A stretch of 23,074 bases of DNA from SYFY01 sp031385325 (GTDB taxonomy: Bacteria; Pseudomonadota; Gammaproteobacteria; Pseudomonadales; Azotimanducaceae): positions 1-23,074 of the forward strand of contig JANNBJ010000221.1 in NCBI GenBank assembly GCA_031385325.1, in the 5' to 3' direction. The notes under the pieces are model-generated. The model was not told where the DNA came from, did not search any database, and worked only from the letters and a program-made list of their open reading frames with translations. Shown here piece by piece: positions 16,157 through 22,855 of the stretch (within the stretch, counting starts at the first letter, position 1; each line of letters opens with the position of its first letter). Made by a program: the position numbers and the translations under genes.

Positions 16157-16768
16157 TCAGACGCTTCGCGGCACCTCCCGAAACAGTCGCTGCGCAAACA
16201 GCTCAAGCACATCCTGAGCTCGGATACGTTGCTGACCCTGGCTCAGTGATTCCACCGACAGGCTGCCACCGACGGTCGCAAGACCCACCATCAGTGCCCA
16301 GAATGCCAACCGCGCTCCTGGCAGCTCGGCTACATCGAGCTGCCCCAGTGCCACTCCCCGTTCGAGCACGGTATTGAGATGGCGAACGACCCTCAACCGC
16401 GCTGAGATCAATGCAACATCCGAGGTGTCGAGCAGTTCGTCCCGGCTGGCCACCGCGAAATGCGCTGGATGGATCATGGAGTAGTCCAGATAACCCAGAC
16501 CGATCGCCACCAGCCGCCGAGCGCAGGCATCGAGCGGCAGTGGCGTCAACATATCCAGCACACAGCGCTCAAGATGAACTGCCGCCTGCTTCGCAAATGC
16601 CGTCAGCATGCCTCGCTTGTCGCCGAAGTGATGCGCTGGCGCACCATGGGAAACACCGGCACGTCGGGCAGCCGCACGCAGCGTCAAGGCATCGATGCCG
16701 TCTTCGTTGACGATCATGCCGACCGCCGACAACAGCGCCGCCGGCAGGTCACCGTGGTGATAGGCCAT
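16157..16768 (-). CDS. TetR/AcrR-family transcriptional regulator
   Basis: A 203-residue DNA-binding repressor. The N-terminal helix-turn-helix covers about residues 10-58: LLSAVGMIVNEDGIDALTLRAAARRAGVSHGAPAHHFGDKRGMLTAF contains the usual L-T-x-R-x-x-A-x-x-x-G-V and H-F-x-x-K-x-x-L pattern. The PAHHF motif replaces the more common LYYHF. The C-terminal ligand domain is not diagnostic. It is preceded by two AGGAGGA sequences and a good sigma70-type promoter on its own strand. It is convergent with the nitroreductase gene, so the natural target is the SDR/nitroreductase promoter with its inverted repeat; autoregulation is also possible. The ligand is unknown. Confidence 0.92.
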   Translation of the reverse strand: MAYHHGDLPAALLSAVGMIVNEDGIDALTLRAAARRAGVSHGAPAHHFGDKRGMLTAFAKQAAVHLERCVLDMLTPLPLDACARRLVAIGLGYLDYSMIHPAHFAVASRDELLDTSDVALISARLRVVRHLNTVLERGVALGQLDVAELPGARLAFWALMVGLATVGGSLSVESLSQGQQRIRAQDVLELFAQRLFREVPRSV

Positions 16769-16776
16769 GCACTTAC

Positions 16777-16797
16777 TCCTCCTGAAGTTCCTCCTGA
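16777..16797 (-). promoter_or_regulatory. Tandem Shine-Dalgarno sites before the TetR gene
   Basis: On the minus strand TCAGGAGGA occurs twice (16789-16797 and 16777-16785), 12 bases apart. The proximal copy continues as AGGAGGAG, well placed before the ATG at 16768, and decides that start. The distal copy could serve as a standby site. Confidence 0.6.
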
Positions 16798-16806
16798 TTG
16801 ATTTCA

Positions 16807-16835
16807 GATATAGACGATGTCAAGCCGATTTTCAA
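16807..16835 (-). promoter_or_regulatory. Sigma70-like promoter of the TetR gene
   Basis: On the minus strand TTGAAA (16830-16835) and TATATC (16807-16812) are separated by exactly 17 bases. They lie about 40-65 bases upstream of the TetR start, at a suitable distance. A second TTGACA lies inside the spacer. No inverted repeat like that at 15352 is visible here. Confidence 0.6.
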
Positions 16836-17027
16836 ATGGGCAGGGCAGAACAGCTGGCAAAACACCTGAAAGCTCACGTAAATCATCTATCGAACAAGTA
16901 CTTACAAAGCTCTGCTGGAATTGAGAACGACGGCTGCGTTTTGATCTGTGGGATCGCATAGCTTGTCTGCGATCACAAGATCAATCAATGCAGCGTTCAG
17001 ATTCAAGGCGAAAGTAGCACCCGGGAA

Positions 17028-17678
17028 GTGAGTACGCTCAATCAATCCAACCTCCACCTGCCTGAAAAGACCTTGGCCAGTAAACAACCGGCACGGGAAC
17101 ACTCGGCGGTCTACCAGGACATCAAGGTCCAATACGACCTGCTTGGCGGCCGTTCTCGACTGCGCAAACTTGTTAGTTGCCTGCTGACCCCCGGCGTACA
17201 AGCCGTCATCGCGTACAGATTCGGCACGTGGCTGCTCCACCAACCGATCGGGGTTAGATTCTGCCTCCACCCGTTCTATGTCCTGCTTCATACCTTTGTT
17301 CTGGTGTGCTGGGGTATCGACATTGAGCGAGGTGCAACCATAGGTCCGGGTCTATACATCGGACATTTTGGCGGAATCAACATCTCTGGCGCCGCGACAA
17401 TTGGCCGCAACTGTTTCATTTCACAAGGGATTACGGTCGGTGTTGCCGGTCAAGGTGATCGCCGTGGAGCACCTCAGATTGGCGATGACGTTTACATCGC
17501 ACCAGGTGCGCGCATCTTCGGGAAAATCACTGTCGGCAACGACTGCAAAATTGGTGCGAACTGTGTAGTTCATGCCGATGTCCCGAGCGGCGCAACCGTA
17601 GTGACTTCGGGTGGCTGTGAGGTCCTCTCGATCTATGGCCAACGAATCAAAGGCCAATCTCTGCAAATGCCGGATTGA
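17028..17678 (+). CDS. Left-handed beta-helix (hexapeptide) acyltransferase, CysE-like
   Basis: A 216-residue acetyl- or acyltransferase. An N-terminal helical part (about 20-85) is followed by hexapeptide repeats from about 98: IERGATIGPGLYIGHFGGINISGAATIG, then VYIAPGARIFGKITVGNDCKIGANCVVHADVPSGATVV. H113 in IGHFGG sits where serine acetyltransferases place their catalytic histidine. The N-terminal domain is shorter than that of classical CysE, as in SAT-like enzymes of polysaccharide clusters. The GTG at 17028 has a poor ribosome site (GGGA adjacent); no ATG lies before the conserved part. It converges with the GST gene over 6 bases. Serine acetylation or sugar O-acetylation are both possible. 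The nearby AT3-SGNH acyltransferase favours a surface-glycan role, but a GST gene separates them. Confidence 0.85.
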   Translation: MSTLNQSNLHLPEKTLASKQPAREHSAVYQDIKVQYDLLGGRSRLRKLVSCLLTPGVQAVIAYRFGTWLLHQPIGVRFCLHPFYVLLHTFVLVCWGIDIERGATIGPGLYIGHFGGINISGAATIGRNCFISQGITVGVAGQGDRRGAPQIGDDVYIAPGARIFGKITVGNDCKIGANCVVHADVPSGATVVTSGGCEVLSIYGQRIKGQSLQMPD

Positions 17679-17684
17679 GGCCGC

Positions 17685-18383
17685 TCAGTCATCAAGTCTG
17701 ACAGGCTGCGGCAACGCTTTGGCTAAGCCTTGGCGACAGACCCTCAAATTGCTTTGAAAACTCAAGCGCGTTCGCATCCGTTCAGTATGCGCAACCAGCG
17801 CGGGCCAGCGTTTCGAGTCGGGCAATCCCGCTACAAGTTCCAGGTTGGTCATCTGGCAGGCAACTGCAATGTCAGCGATGGTGAACACATCGTTGACCAG
17901 GAAATCCCGGCCCTCACACTGCCGCTCCACATAGTCAAAAATACGTGGCATCTTTTCCCGCCAGGTTTTCCGCGCAGTGTCGAGGTCTGATGGTTTGCCC
18001 TGCATGAGCGGAAACAGGATGGGTCGAAACAGGTTGAAGCCAATGGTCGCTGCCATCTCCGAGTCGGCATATTCCTCGAGCCAGCTGGTACGACCAAGTG
18101 CGTACGGCTGCTTCGGATACAGTGCAGGGACGGGGGTATCGGCCTCCAGAAAGGCGCAAATCGCAGACGAATCAGGGATCGTGCCCGCCGTTCCTTCGCG
18201 ACCAATTCGACGATCTCGGAGAACGGGAATCCGGCCCATCGGCGATATGGCAAGAAACCAATCCGGCTTGGCCATGATGTTCACCGCTTCAAAATCGTAT
18301 GGCAGCCCTTTTTCCTGAAGTACAACTTCAACTTTGCGGACAAAGGGTGACATTGGAGTGCCATACAAAACGAAATCGGTCAT
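17685..18383 (-). CDS. Glutathione S-transferase family protein
   Basis: A 232-residue cytoplasmic GST. The thioredoxin-like N-domain runs from FVLYGTPMSPFVRKVEVVLQEKG, with S12 in the usual catalytic position of bacterial Ser/Cys GSTs, through GRIPVL (cis-proline) to the glutathione-binding DSSAI. The helical C-domain has the N-capping motif in VFTIADIAVACQMTNLE. I chose the ATG at 18383 because the first beta strand begins at once; a TTG at 18407 would add eight residues. It lies downstream of the acyltransferase gene on the same strand, but a terminator-like hairpin stands between them, so it may have its own promoter. It could detoxify electrophiles or take part in ring-cleavage metabolism. 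Confidence 0.9.
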   Translation of the reverse strand: MTDFVLYGTPMSPFVRKVEVVLQEKGLPYDFEAVNIMAKPDWFLAISPMGRIPVLRDRRIGREGTAGTIPDSSAICAFLEADTPVPALYPKQPYALGRTSWLEEYADSEMAATIGFNLFRPILFPLMQGKPSDLDTARKTWREKMPRIFDYVERQCEGRDFLVNDVFTIADIAVACQMTNLELVAGLPDSKRWPALVAHTERMRTRLSFQSNLRVCRQGLAKALPQPVRLDD

Positions 18384-18410
18384 CGGGAAAACCCTGTGTT
18401 TTGACAACTG

Positions 18411-18453
18411 AAAAAGCGGATGGAGTTTGACATGCGAAAGTCAAACAACTCCA
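18411..18453 (-). terminator. Rho-independent terminator after the AT3-SGNH gene
   Basis: On the minus strand, 8 bases after the acyltransferase stop, an imperfect hairpin forms: TGGAG/CTCCA and TTTGAC/GTCAAA, with a 3-base bulge and an 8-base loop (18421-18453). A TTTTT run follows (18411-18415). Position and T run fit termination before the GST gene. Confidence 0.6.
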
Positions 18454-18460
18454 GTACGGC

Positions 18461-20341
18461 TCACGGGGAACCCGGAACTTCCTTTGAGATGGCGGCGAGC
18501 CTCTCTTTTAGAACCGGACCGACACGCTCAACGAGCATCTGGACACCGGCCGAGGTCAGATGCGCCCCGTCATGACTTAACAAGCGCCCAGACGGGTCGA
18601 ACAACGGCGATTTCAAGCTGTCTGCGTTGCCAGCTATCGCTGCGTGAATATCCACAAATCGGTTGGCACCAACAGCCGCTTCAAGCACTGCGTTGGTAGC
18701 GACCAGATCCTGTGACACCGCACCCGTTGCAGCCGATCGGTCAGCACCCGCGATGTGCAGGAGTGCACTTCGATTGAGTTCGCCGAAACCTTTCGTCCCA
18801 ACCACTTCAACGTGCTTCGCGCCGCGTGCTTCCAGTGCTGCTATCGTCGCCGGCAACGCAGCTGCAGACCAACCCTCCCACATCGATGCCAGATACACGA
18901 CGTCTGCAGAGCTCACCAATGGCCATTCCTGTTGGCGCTCCGAAGAACACAGGGTTGGATGACGTTCGAGACCCAGATCAGCCTGCGGATCGGCAAGGTA
19001 GATCTGGCAGACGTTGGGAACGAAGTATGAAGCCAGCTGAAACTCCTCAGGTGCCAGCGATTCCGATAGAACGTTGATGAAATCCTGCGAGAAGCTGTCG
19101 CCGATGACGAGAAGCTTTATCGATCCGTCAGGCAAAAACGCATGCACCTGTTGCGCTACTTCCTGTCGCTTCACGACGTATGCAGCGCGTTCCGCCAGCG
19201 ACATCGTGATGTCGGCGTCCGACTCAAATCGCTTTGGCACGCCGTTATCGAAATGAATGAACAAGGAGAGGCCAACGGCTCCCAAAATGGCAAAACCACT
19301 CATGGAAAAAATGGCTCGACGGGAAAAACCGGTGCGATGACGAAAAGGCTTTTCGACATAGCGCCAGCTCAACCAGCCCAACAGTATCGATAGTGCGGCA
19401 AGCGATGCGAGTAACAAGTCGCTGGGCGTCCCAAGAGAGCGAATTCGAGCAAAGGCATATAGCGGTTGATGCCAAAGGTAGACGCTATAACTGATCAATC
19501 CGATGCCTACGAAAAGCGGGAGGCCGAGCACCCTGCCCACTGCGGTGGCCGCGGTCGCGCAGTGGATCACCAAAGCTGTGCCCAAAACCGGCAGCAGCGC
19601 ATACAACCCTGGAAACGGTGTTTGCCGGTCATAGACCACAATCGCCAGGATCAAAGCGATAGCACCAGCCAATGCGCCCAACTCCGATCCTCGTTTCCCG
19701 GTCAGACGGCTTGAATGCCAGATGGCGATCAACGAGCCCACCAACAGCTCCCATGCTCGAAAGGGGATCAAATAGAATGCAGCATCCGGTCGGTAGCGCG
19801 TACCGACTTCGGCGAGGATCAGGCTACCCGTGGCGCCGACTACCAGCACGCCAACCAACCAGGTTCGTTTCCACCGCCAGACCGCCGCGAGCAACAATGG
19901 ATAAAACAGGTAGTACTGCTCCTCGACTGCAAGGCTCCAGGTATGTAACAGCGGCTTCTGTTCAGCCGCTGCCGCGAAATACCCGATCTCCTGCCAGAAC
20001 AGGACATTGGACACAAACAGACTCACTGCTGCCAGGCTGTGTCCGAACTCGAGAAAAATGTCTGGTGGCATCCAGCACCACGCGAACGGGATGCAACACA
20101 ACATGACAAAGACAAGTGCAGGCAGAATCCTGCGGGCCCGGCGCTCATAGAACCCGACGATCGAAAACCGCTCGTGATCAAGCTCTTCAACAAGAATCGA
20201 CGTGATCAGGTAACCACTGATCACGAAAAAGACATCAACCCCGACAAAACCGCCGGAGAAAGAGGCGAAGCCTGCATGGAAAAACACCACCGGCACCACC
20301 GCAACGGCGCGCAAGCCATCGATTTCGCGACGGTAGTCCAT
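18461..20341 (-). CDS. OafA/YrhL-type acyltransferase with C-terminal SGNH domain
   Basis: An inner-membrane protein of 626 residues that O-acetylates a surface glycan such as O-antigen or exopolysaccharide. The acyltransferase-3 domain (about 1-370) starts with YRREIDGLRAVAVVPVVFFHAG, containing the family's arginine and histidine residues. FVGVDVFFVISGYLIT follows, and about ten hydrophobic segments. The periplasmic SGNH hydrolase-like part (about 400-620) has the serine block LLVIGDSFSQDF and the DxxH block HDGAHLTSAG. The AT3 part passes acyl groups through the membrane and the SGNH part is thought to complete the transfer. The ATG at 20341 opens with MDYRREIDG; a GTG one codon upstream is equally possible. 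A 45-codon hydrophobic ORF overlaps the start by one base. A terminator follows the stop. Confidence 0.93.
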   Translation of the reverse strand: MDYRREIDGLRAVAVVPVVFFHAGFASFSGGFVGVDVFFVISGYLITSILVEELDHERFSIVGFYERRARRILPALVFVMLCCIPFAWCWMPPDIFLEFGHSLAAVSLFVSNVLFWQEIGYFAAAAEQKPLLHTWSLAVEEQYYLFYPLLLAAVWRWKRTWLVGVLVVGATGSLILAEVGTRYRPDAAFYLIPFRAWELLVGSLIAIWHSSRLTGKRGSELGALAGAIALILAIVVYDRQTPFPGLYALLPVLGTALVIHCATAATAVGRVLGLPLFVGIGLISYSVYLWHQPLYAFARIRSLGTPSDLLLASLAALSILLGWLSWRYVEKPFRHRTGFSRRAIFSMSGFAILGAVGLSLFIHFDNGVPKRFESDADITMSLAERAAYVVKRQEVAQQVHAFLPDGSIKLLVIGDSFSQDFINVLSESLAPEEFQLASYFVPNVCQIYLADPQADLGLERHPTLCSSERQQEWPLVSSADVVYLASMWEGWSAAALPATIAALEARGAKHVEVVGTKGFGELNRSALLHIAGADRSAATGAVSQDLVATNAVLEAAVGANRFVDIHAAIAGNADSLKSPLFDPSGRLLSHDGAHLTSAGVQMLVERVGPVLKERLAAISKEVPGSP

Positions 20342-20478
20342 CACATGCTTTCAACCACGAGGACCGAGCAGATTAGAGGCACCAGCCCACCCAAGCCACC
20401 AGCGAAGAACAAAAACGTGACGCCGCCCAGAAAACGACAAGGGAAAGGGACCAGGAAAAATGACCGGACAATGACCAA
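20341..20478 (-). CDS. Possible 45-residue hydrophobic leader ORF
   Basis: A TTG-initiated ORF on the minus strand encodes a very hydrophobic peptide with LVIVRSFFLVPF and then FLGGVTFLFFAGGLGGLVPL, enough for one or two membrane segments. Its TGA overlaps the ATG of the AT3-SGNH gene (TGATG), a pattern of translational coupling. Against it are the TTG start without a clear ribosome site and the T-rich strand, which favours hydrophobic codons by chance. Not recognised as a known family. Confidence 0.2.
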   Translation of the reverse strand: MVIVRSFFLVPFPCRFLGGVTFLFFAGGLGGLVPLICSVLVVESM

Positions 20479-20621
20479 TTTCCGGAGTTCACCACTTCAC
20501 TCCCGCAGCATCACTGCAAGAGTTGCGAGTCGAGCAGCTGTTTGACAGCGGATCGTCTCGTGCAAGACCGCGGAGTATCCACTATCCTGCCGCCGCCTCT
20601 GCTCTGGAACAGGTCATCAGG

Positions 20622-21380
20622 ATGACCCGGCCTCCTCCCCTCCAAAATGCATCTATGGCCTATCAACCAGCACATCCGACGATCTGGAAGCGACTGCGAA
20701 ACAAGCTTCTACACGTGTCCATCTGGGTGGTGCTCGTGACGGTAGTGCTGATCCTTCCATTTCGCTGGATCAATCCGCCGATCACCATGTTCATGGCAGC
20801 AGATCGACTGCAAGCTGCCTTTGCCCGCGATCGAAGCTATCGCTTTCGGCATGAGTGGATTCCGCTGAGCGCCATGTCAGCCAACATCAAGGTTGCGGTG
20901 ATTGCGGCAGAAGACCAGCGCTTTGCCAGTCACTTCGGTTTTGACCTGGTTGAGATCGATAAAGCACTGGGTGCTCAACGGGGCGGTGGATCTGGTCGTG
21001 GCGCCAGCACGATATCCCAGCAAACTGCCAAGAACCTGTTTCTCTGGTCCGGTCACAGCTGGCTGCGCAAGGGCATTGAAGCGTGGTTGACACTGTGGAT
21101 CGAGGTTTGTTGGCCAAAAACCCGAATTCTCGAGGTCTATCTGAATAGTGCCGAATTTGGCCCAGGCGTGTTCGGCGCCGGAGCCGCCAGCAACCACTTC
21201 TTCAAGCGCCCACCAAGCAAGCTTTCCACCTCAGAGAGTGCGTTGCTTGCCGCCGTGTTGCCAAACCCGAAACGATTCAGCGTCGCAGCACCGTCTGCCA
21301 AAGTGCGGCAACGAAAGCAATGGATCGAGCGTCAAATCCGGGCGCTAGGCGGTGTGTCTTATCTGAATCGTCTGGAATAA
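20622..21380 (+). CDS. mtgA: Monofunctional biosynthetic peptidoglycan transglycosylase
   Basis: A 252-residue single-pass inner-membrane GT51 enzyme that polymerises lipid II into glycan strands in the periplasm. One membrane segment (about 25-45, VSIWVVLVTVVLILPF) is followed by the GT51 domain. The catalytic glutamate is E97 in VIAAEDQRF. GASTISQQTAKNLFLW is the signature block, E178 in YLNSAEFGPGVFG is the second active-site glutamate, and LLAAVLPNPKRF closes the domain. These blocks are nearly those of E. coli MtgA, and the length fits (242 there). The start is uncertain: the ATG at 20622 is preferred, the ATG at 20655 is possible, and a TTG at 20523 is unlikely. There is no penicillin-binding domain. 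It is divergent from the AT3-SGNH gene. Confidence 0.94.
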   Translation: MTRPPPLQNASMAYQPAHPTIWKRLRNKLLHVSIWVVLVTVVLILPFRWINPPITMFMAADRLQAAFARDRSYRFRHEWIPLSAMSANIKVAVIAAEDQRFASHFGFDLVEIDKALGAQRGGGSGRGASTISQQTAKNLFLWSGHSWLRKGIEAWLTLWIEVCWPKTRILEVYLNSAEFGPGVFGAGAASNHFFKRPPSKLSTSESALLAAVLPNPKRFSVAAPSAKVRQRKQWIERQIRALGGVSYLNRLE

Positions 21381-21426
21381 ACGCGGCGCCTGACTTGTCC
21401 ACAGACTTCAGTCGTCGTGCACGCGC

Positions 21427-21747
21427 TCAATAGTGTCCCTGGCCCTTCCGCTGACTACCATACCCCTTCCCTCGCCAACCGGTTTTATTCGTGACATGCG
21501 GACGAGCGATGGCCGCCACCGACACCGACGCCGGTGCCTCATCCAGAATATTGACGTCAGGCGCATCCATGCCATTGGCAGGTTGCACTTTGACAACACG
21601 GGCACCCTGGTGTGGCGCGACGTTCGGGCTACCAAATTGCACTACGCCCTTGGCGTCGACCCACTTCAGAATTTCCCCGGCCCAAACACCGGGAGCCACG
21701 AACCAAAACGAAAACAGGAGCAGCGCAAACAGAGTCCTTGCCGGCAT
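21427..21747 (-). CDS. DUF4124 domain-containing secreted protein
   Basis: A small exported protein of 106 residues. A signal peptide (PARTLFALLLFSFWFVAPGVWA) precedes a DUF4124 core, EILKWVDAKGVVQFGSPNVAP, the short beta-hairpin with K/Y-W-V-D and G-V-x-x-F/Y found in many gammaproteobacterial periplasmic proteins. The C-terminal tail is basic and glycine-rich (TGWRGKGYGSQRKGQGHY) and may be disordered. The start is set by GGGGGA just upstream of the ATG. The mRNA leader is unusually A-rich and contains a short hairpin at 21763-21778. DUF4124 has no firm function; a role at the envelope is all that can be said. Confidence 0.88.
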   Translation of the reverse strand: MPARTLFALLLFSFWFVAPGVWAGEILKWVDAKGVVQFGSPNVAPHQGARVVKVQPANGMDAPDVNILDEAPASVSVAAIARPHVTNKTGWRGKGYGSQRKGQGHY

Positions 21748-21762
21748 GACATCCCCCTATCG

Positions 21763-21778
21763 ATCTCCTTGAGGAGAT
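21763..21778 (-). promoter_or_regulatory. Leader hairpin upstream of the DUF4124 gene
   Basis: ATCTCC (21763-21768) and GGAGAT (21773-21778) form a 6-base stem with a 4-base loop in the 5' leader, 15 bases upstream of the start codon. On the minus strand one arm includes AAGGAG, so the hairpin could hide an auxiliary ribosome site. The main GGGGGA site lies outside it. Confidence 0.3.
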
Positions 21779-21820
21779 TCTCTTTTATTGTTGATTTTGT
21801 TGTTATTGTTCTGTCGATCA

Positions 21821-21839
21821 ACTGATCTTCATGATCAGT
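21821..21839. repeat. Inverted repeat ACTGATC-N5-GATCAGT
   Basis: Perfect 7-base arms with a 5-base centre lie in the gap between the divergent DUF4124 and glycine-zipper genes. The site borders a 45-base tract very rich in A/T (about 21776-21820), which stands out from the GC-rich surroundings and probably holds the promoters. It may be an operator or a hairpin. Confidence 0.4.
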
Positions 21840-21961
21840 CGCAGGATGGTAGGCGAACAAATGGAGCAAAGCGAATGGATCGGTACTTGACCAATCGGGG
21901 TTCAGTGAACATGCATCGAATGGTCGGAATGCTGCGGGTGATAACTTCAGGAATCGTCTTG

Positions 21962-22312
21962 ATGCGAACCACGCTTGTGACCATTACATTCATGCTGCTT
22001 ACCGGCTGTGCCGGACGCCCCCTTGTCGATATGAAAGGTGTCGACCCCATGCAATACCAACGTGATCTTGGGGAGTGCGAGAACTATGCGAGCCAGGTCA
22101 ATGTTCCCGGCCAGGCGGCAACTGGGGCAGTGGCCGGAGCCGTGGTCGGCGCCGTTGTGGGTGCAGTCGTTGGCAACCATGAATCAGTTGAACGCAGCGC
22201 CGGTGCGGGAGCCGTTATCGGTGGCGCCAAAGGCACGGGCCGAGGCGCGCGAGAAAAGCATCGTGTTGTGCACAACTGTCTGCGCCACCGCCGATACATT
22301 GTTCTGAATTGA
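21962..22312 (+). CDS. Glycine-zipper lipoprotein
   Basis: A 116-residue predicted lipoprotein. The ATG at 21962 gives a short signal sequence ending in the lipobox LLTGC, with C16 as the lipidated residue. Earlier in-frame starts (21875, 21911, 21929) would place the lipobox unusually deep. The core is a glycine zipper with small residues every third or fourth position: GAVAGAVVGAVVGAVVG, then SAGAGAVIGGAKGTG. The preceding segment MKGVDPMQYQRDLGECENYA is common in this family, and a cysteine follows near the end (HNCLRHRRY). Such proteins sit at the outer membrane, in the manner of SlyB and other 17-kDa-antigen relatives, and stabilise the envelope. The basic C-terminus is shorter than usual. 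Confidence 0.85.
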   Translation: MRTTLVTITFMLLTGCAGRPLVDMKGVDPMQYQRDLGECENYASQVNVPGQAATGAVAGAVVGAVVGAVVGNHESVERSAGAGAVIGGAKGTGRGAREKHRVVHNCLRHRRYIVLN

Positions 22313-22354
22313 CTCTGATACCCGCCTGACCTTCGACGGAGCGGTTGCCCGCCA

Positions 22355-22783
22355 TCAAAGTGCTGCGCGGATCCTCTCAGCATGCGCCTTGAGTAGATTC
22401 ATATCGCCCATACCACGTGCATGCATCCGGAAGTCGACGCCATCAAATCGCGGTAACACATGAAAGTGCAGGTGAAACACGGTTTGGCCGGCCGCTGCGC
22501 CATTGAGCTGAGCGATCATGATGCCTGGTGCCGCAAACACCGATTGGACTGCGGCTGCCACTCGTTGCGTAGTACGCATGGTTGCAGCCAGATCTTCCAA
22601 CGGCAAGGTGAAGAGATCGCTCGCACCGAACTTCGGGATCACCAGTGTGTGCCCCTCTGCCTGGGGCATGATGTCCATGAAGGCGAGCGTACGATCGTCT
22701 TCGTAGACCTTGAAGCAGGGGGCTTCGCCACGAATGATCCTGGCGAATATGTTATTGGGATCATAGGGTGAGTGTGTTGACAT
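22355..22783 (-). CDS. HIT-family nucleotide-binding hydrolase
   Basis: A 142-residue cytoplasmic histidine-triad protein. NNIFARIIRGEAPCFKVYEDDRTLAFMDIMPQAEGHTLVIPK is the classic N-terminal part. The triad is HLHFHVLPR, in which the middle histidine is the nucleophile. The family hydrolyses AMP-lysine, AMP-NH2 or dinucleotide-type substrates (Hint and Fhit branches). The C-terminus (MNLLKAHAERIRAAL) is typical of the bacterial diadenosine tetraphosphate hydrolase-like subgroup. The ATG at 22783 was chosen because conservation begins a few residues in; a longer start at 22888 would overlap the divergent gene. AAGGA lies about 11 bases upstream. Confidence 0.93.
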   Translation of the reverse strand: MSTHSPYDPNNIFARIIRGEAPCFKVYEDDRTLAFMDIMPQAEGHTLVIPKFGASDLFTLPLEDLAATMRTTQRVAAAVQSVFAAPGIMIAQLNGAAAGQTVFHLHFHVLPRFDGVDFRMHARGMGDMNLLKAHAERIRAAL

Positions 22784-22820
22784 GGGCTCAGGATTCCTTG
22801 TAACCGAGACCTGAAGGATC

Positions 22821-22836
22821 GGCATGCTAACATGCC
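22821..22836. promoter_or_regulatory. Inverted repeat GGCATG-CTAA-CATGCC
   Basis: Perfect 6-base arms with a 4-base centre lie in the 72-base gap between the divergent HIT and PD40 genes. The position suits an operator shared by both promoters. It contains the ATG at 22832, which argues that the downstream gene starts instead at the GTG at 22856. Confidence 0.4.
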
Positions 22837-22855
22837 AGCTCCAACGGGAGTCGTT

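Noticed and set aside
15508..16212. 234-codon minus-strand ORF antisense to the nitroreductase gene
   Set aside because: The nitroreductase on the plus strand has clear flavin-binding motifs. The antisense product has low-complexity, Cys/Arg/Ser-rich composition and overlaps the end of the TetR gene.
20039..20545. 168-codon plus-strand ORF opposite the AT3-SGNH start
   Set aside because: Highly charged Lys/Arg/Asn-rich product, the expected shadow of a hydrophobic membrane gene on the other strand.
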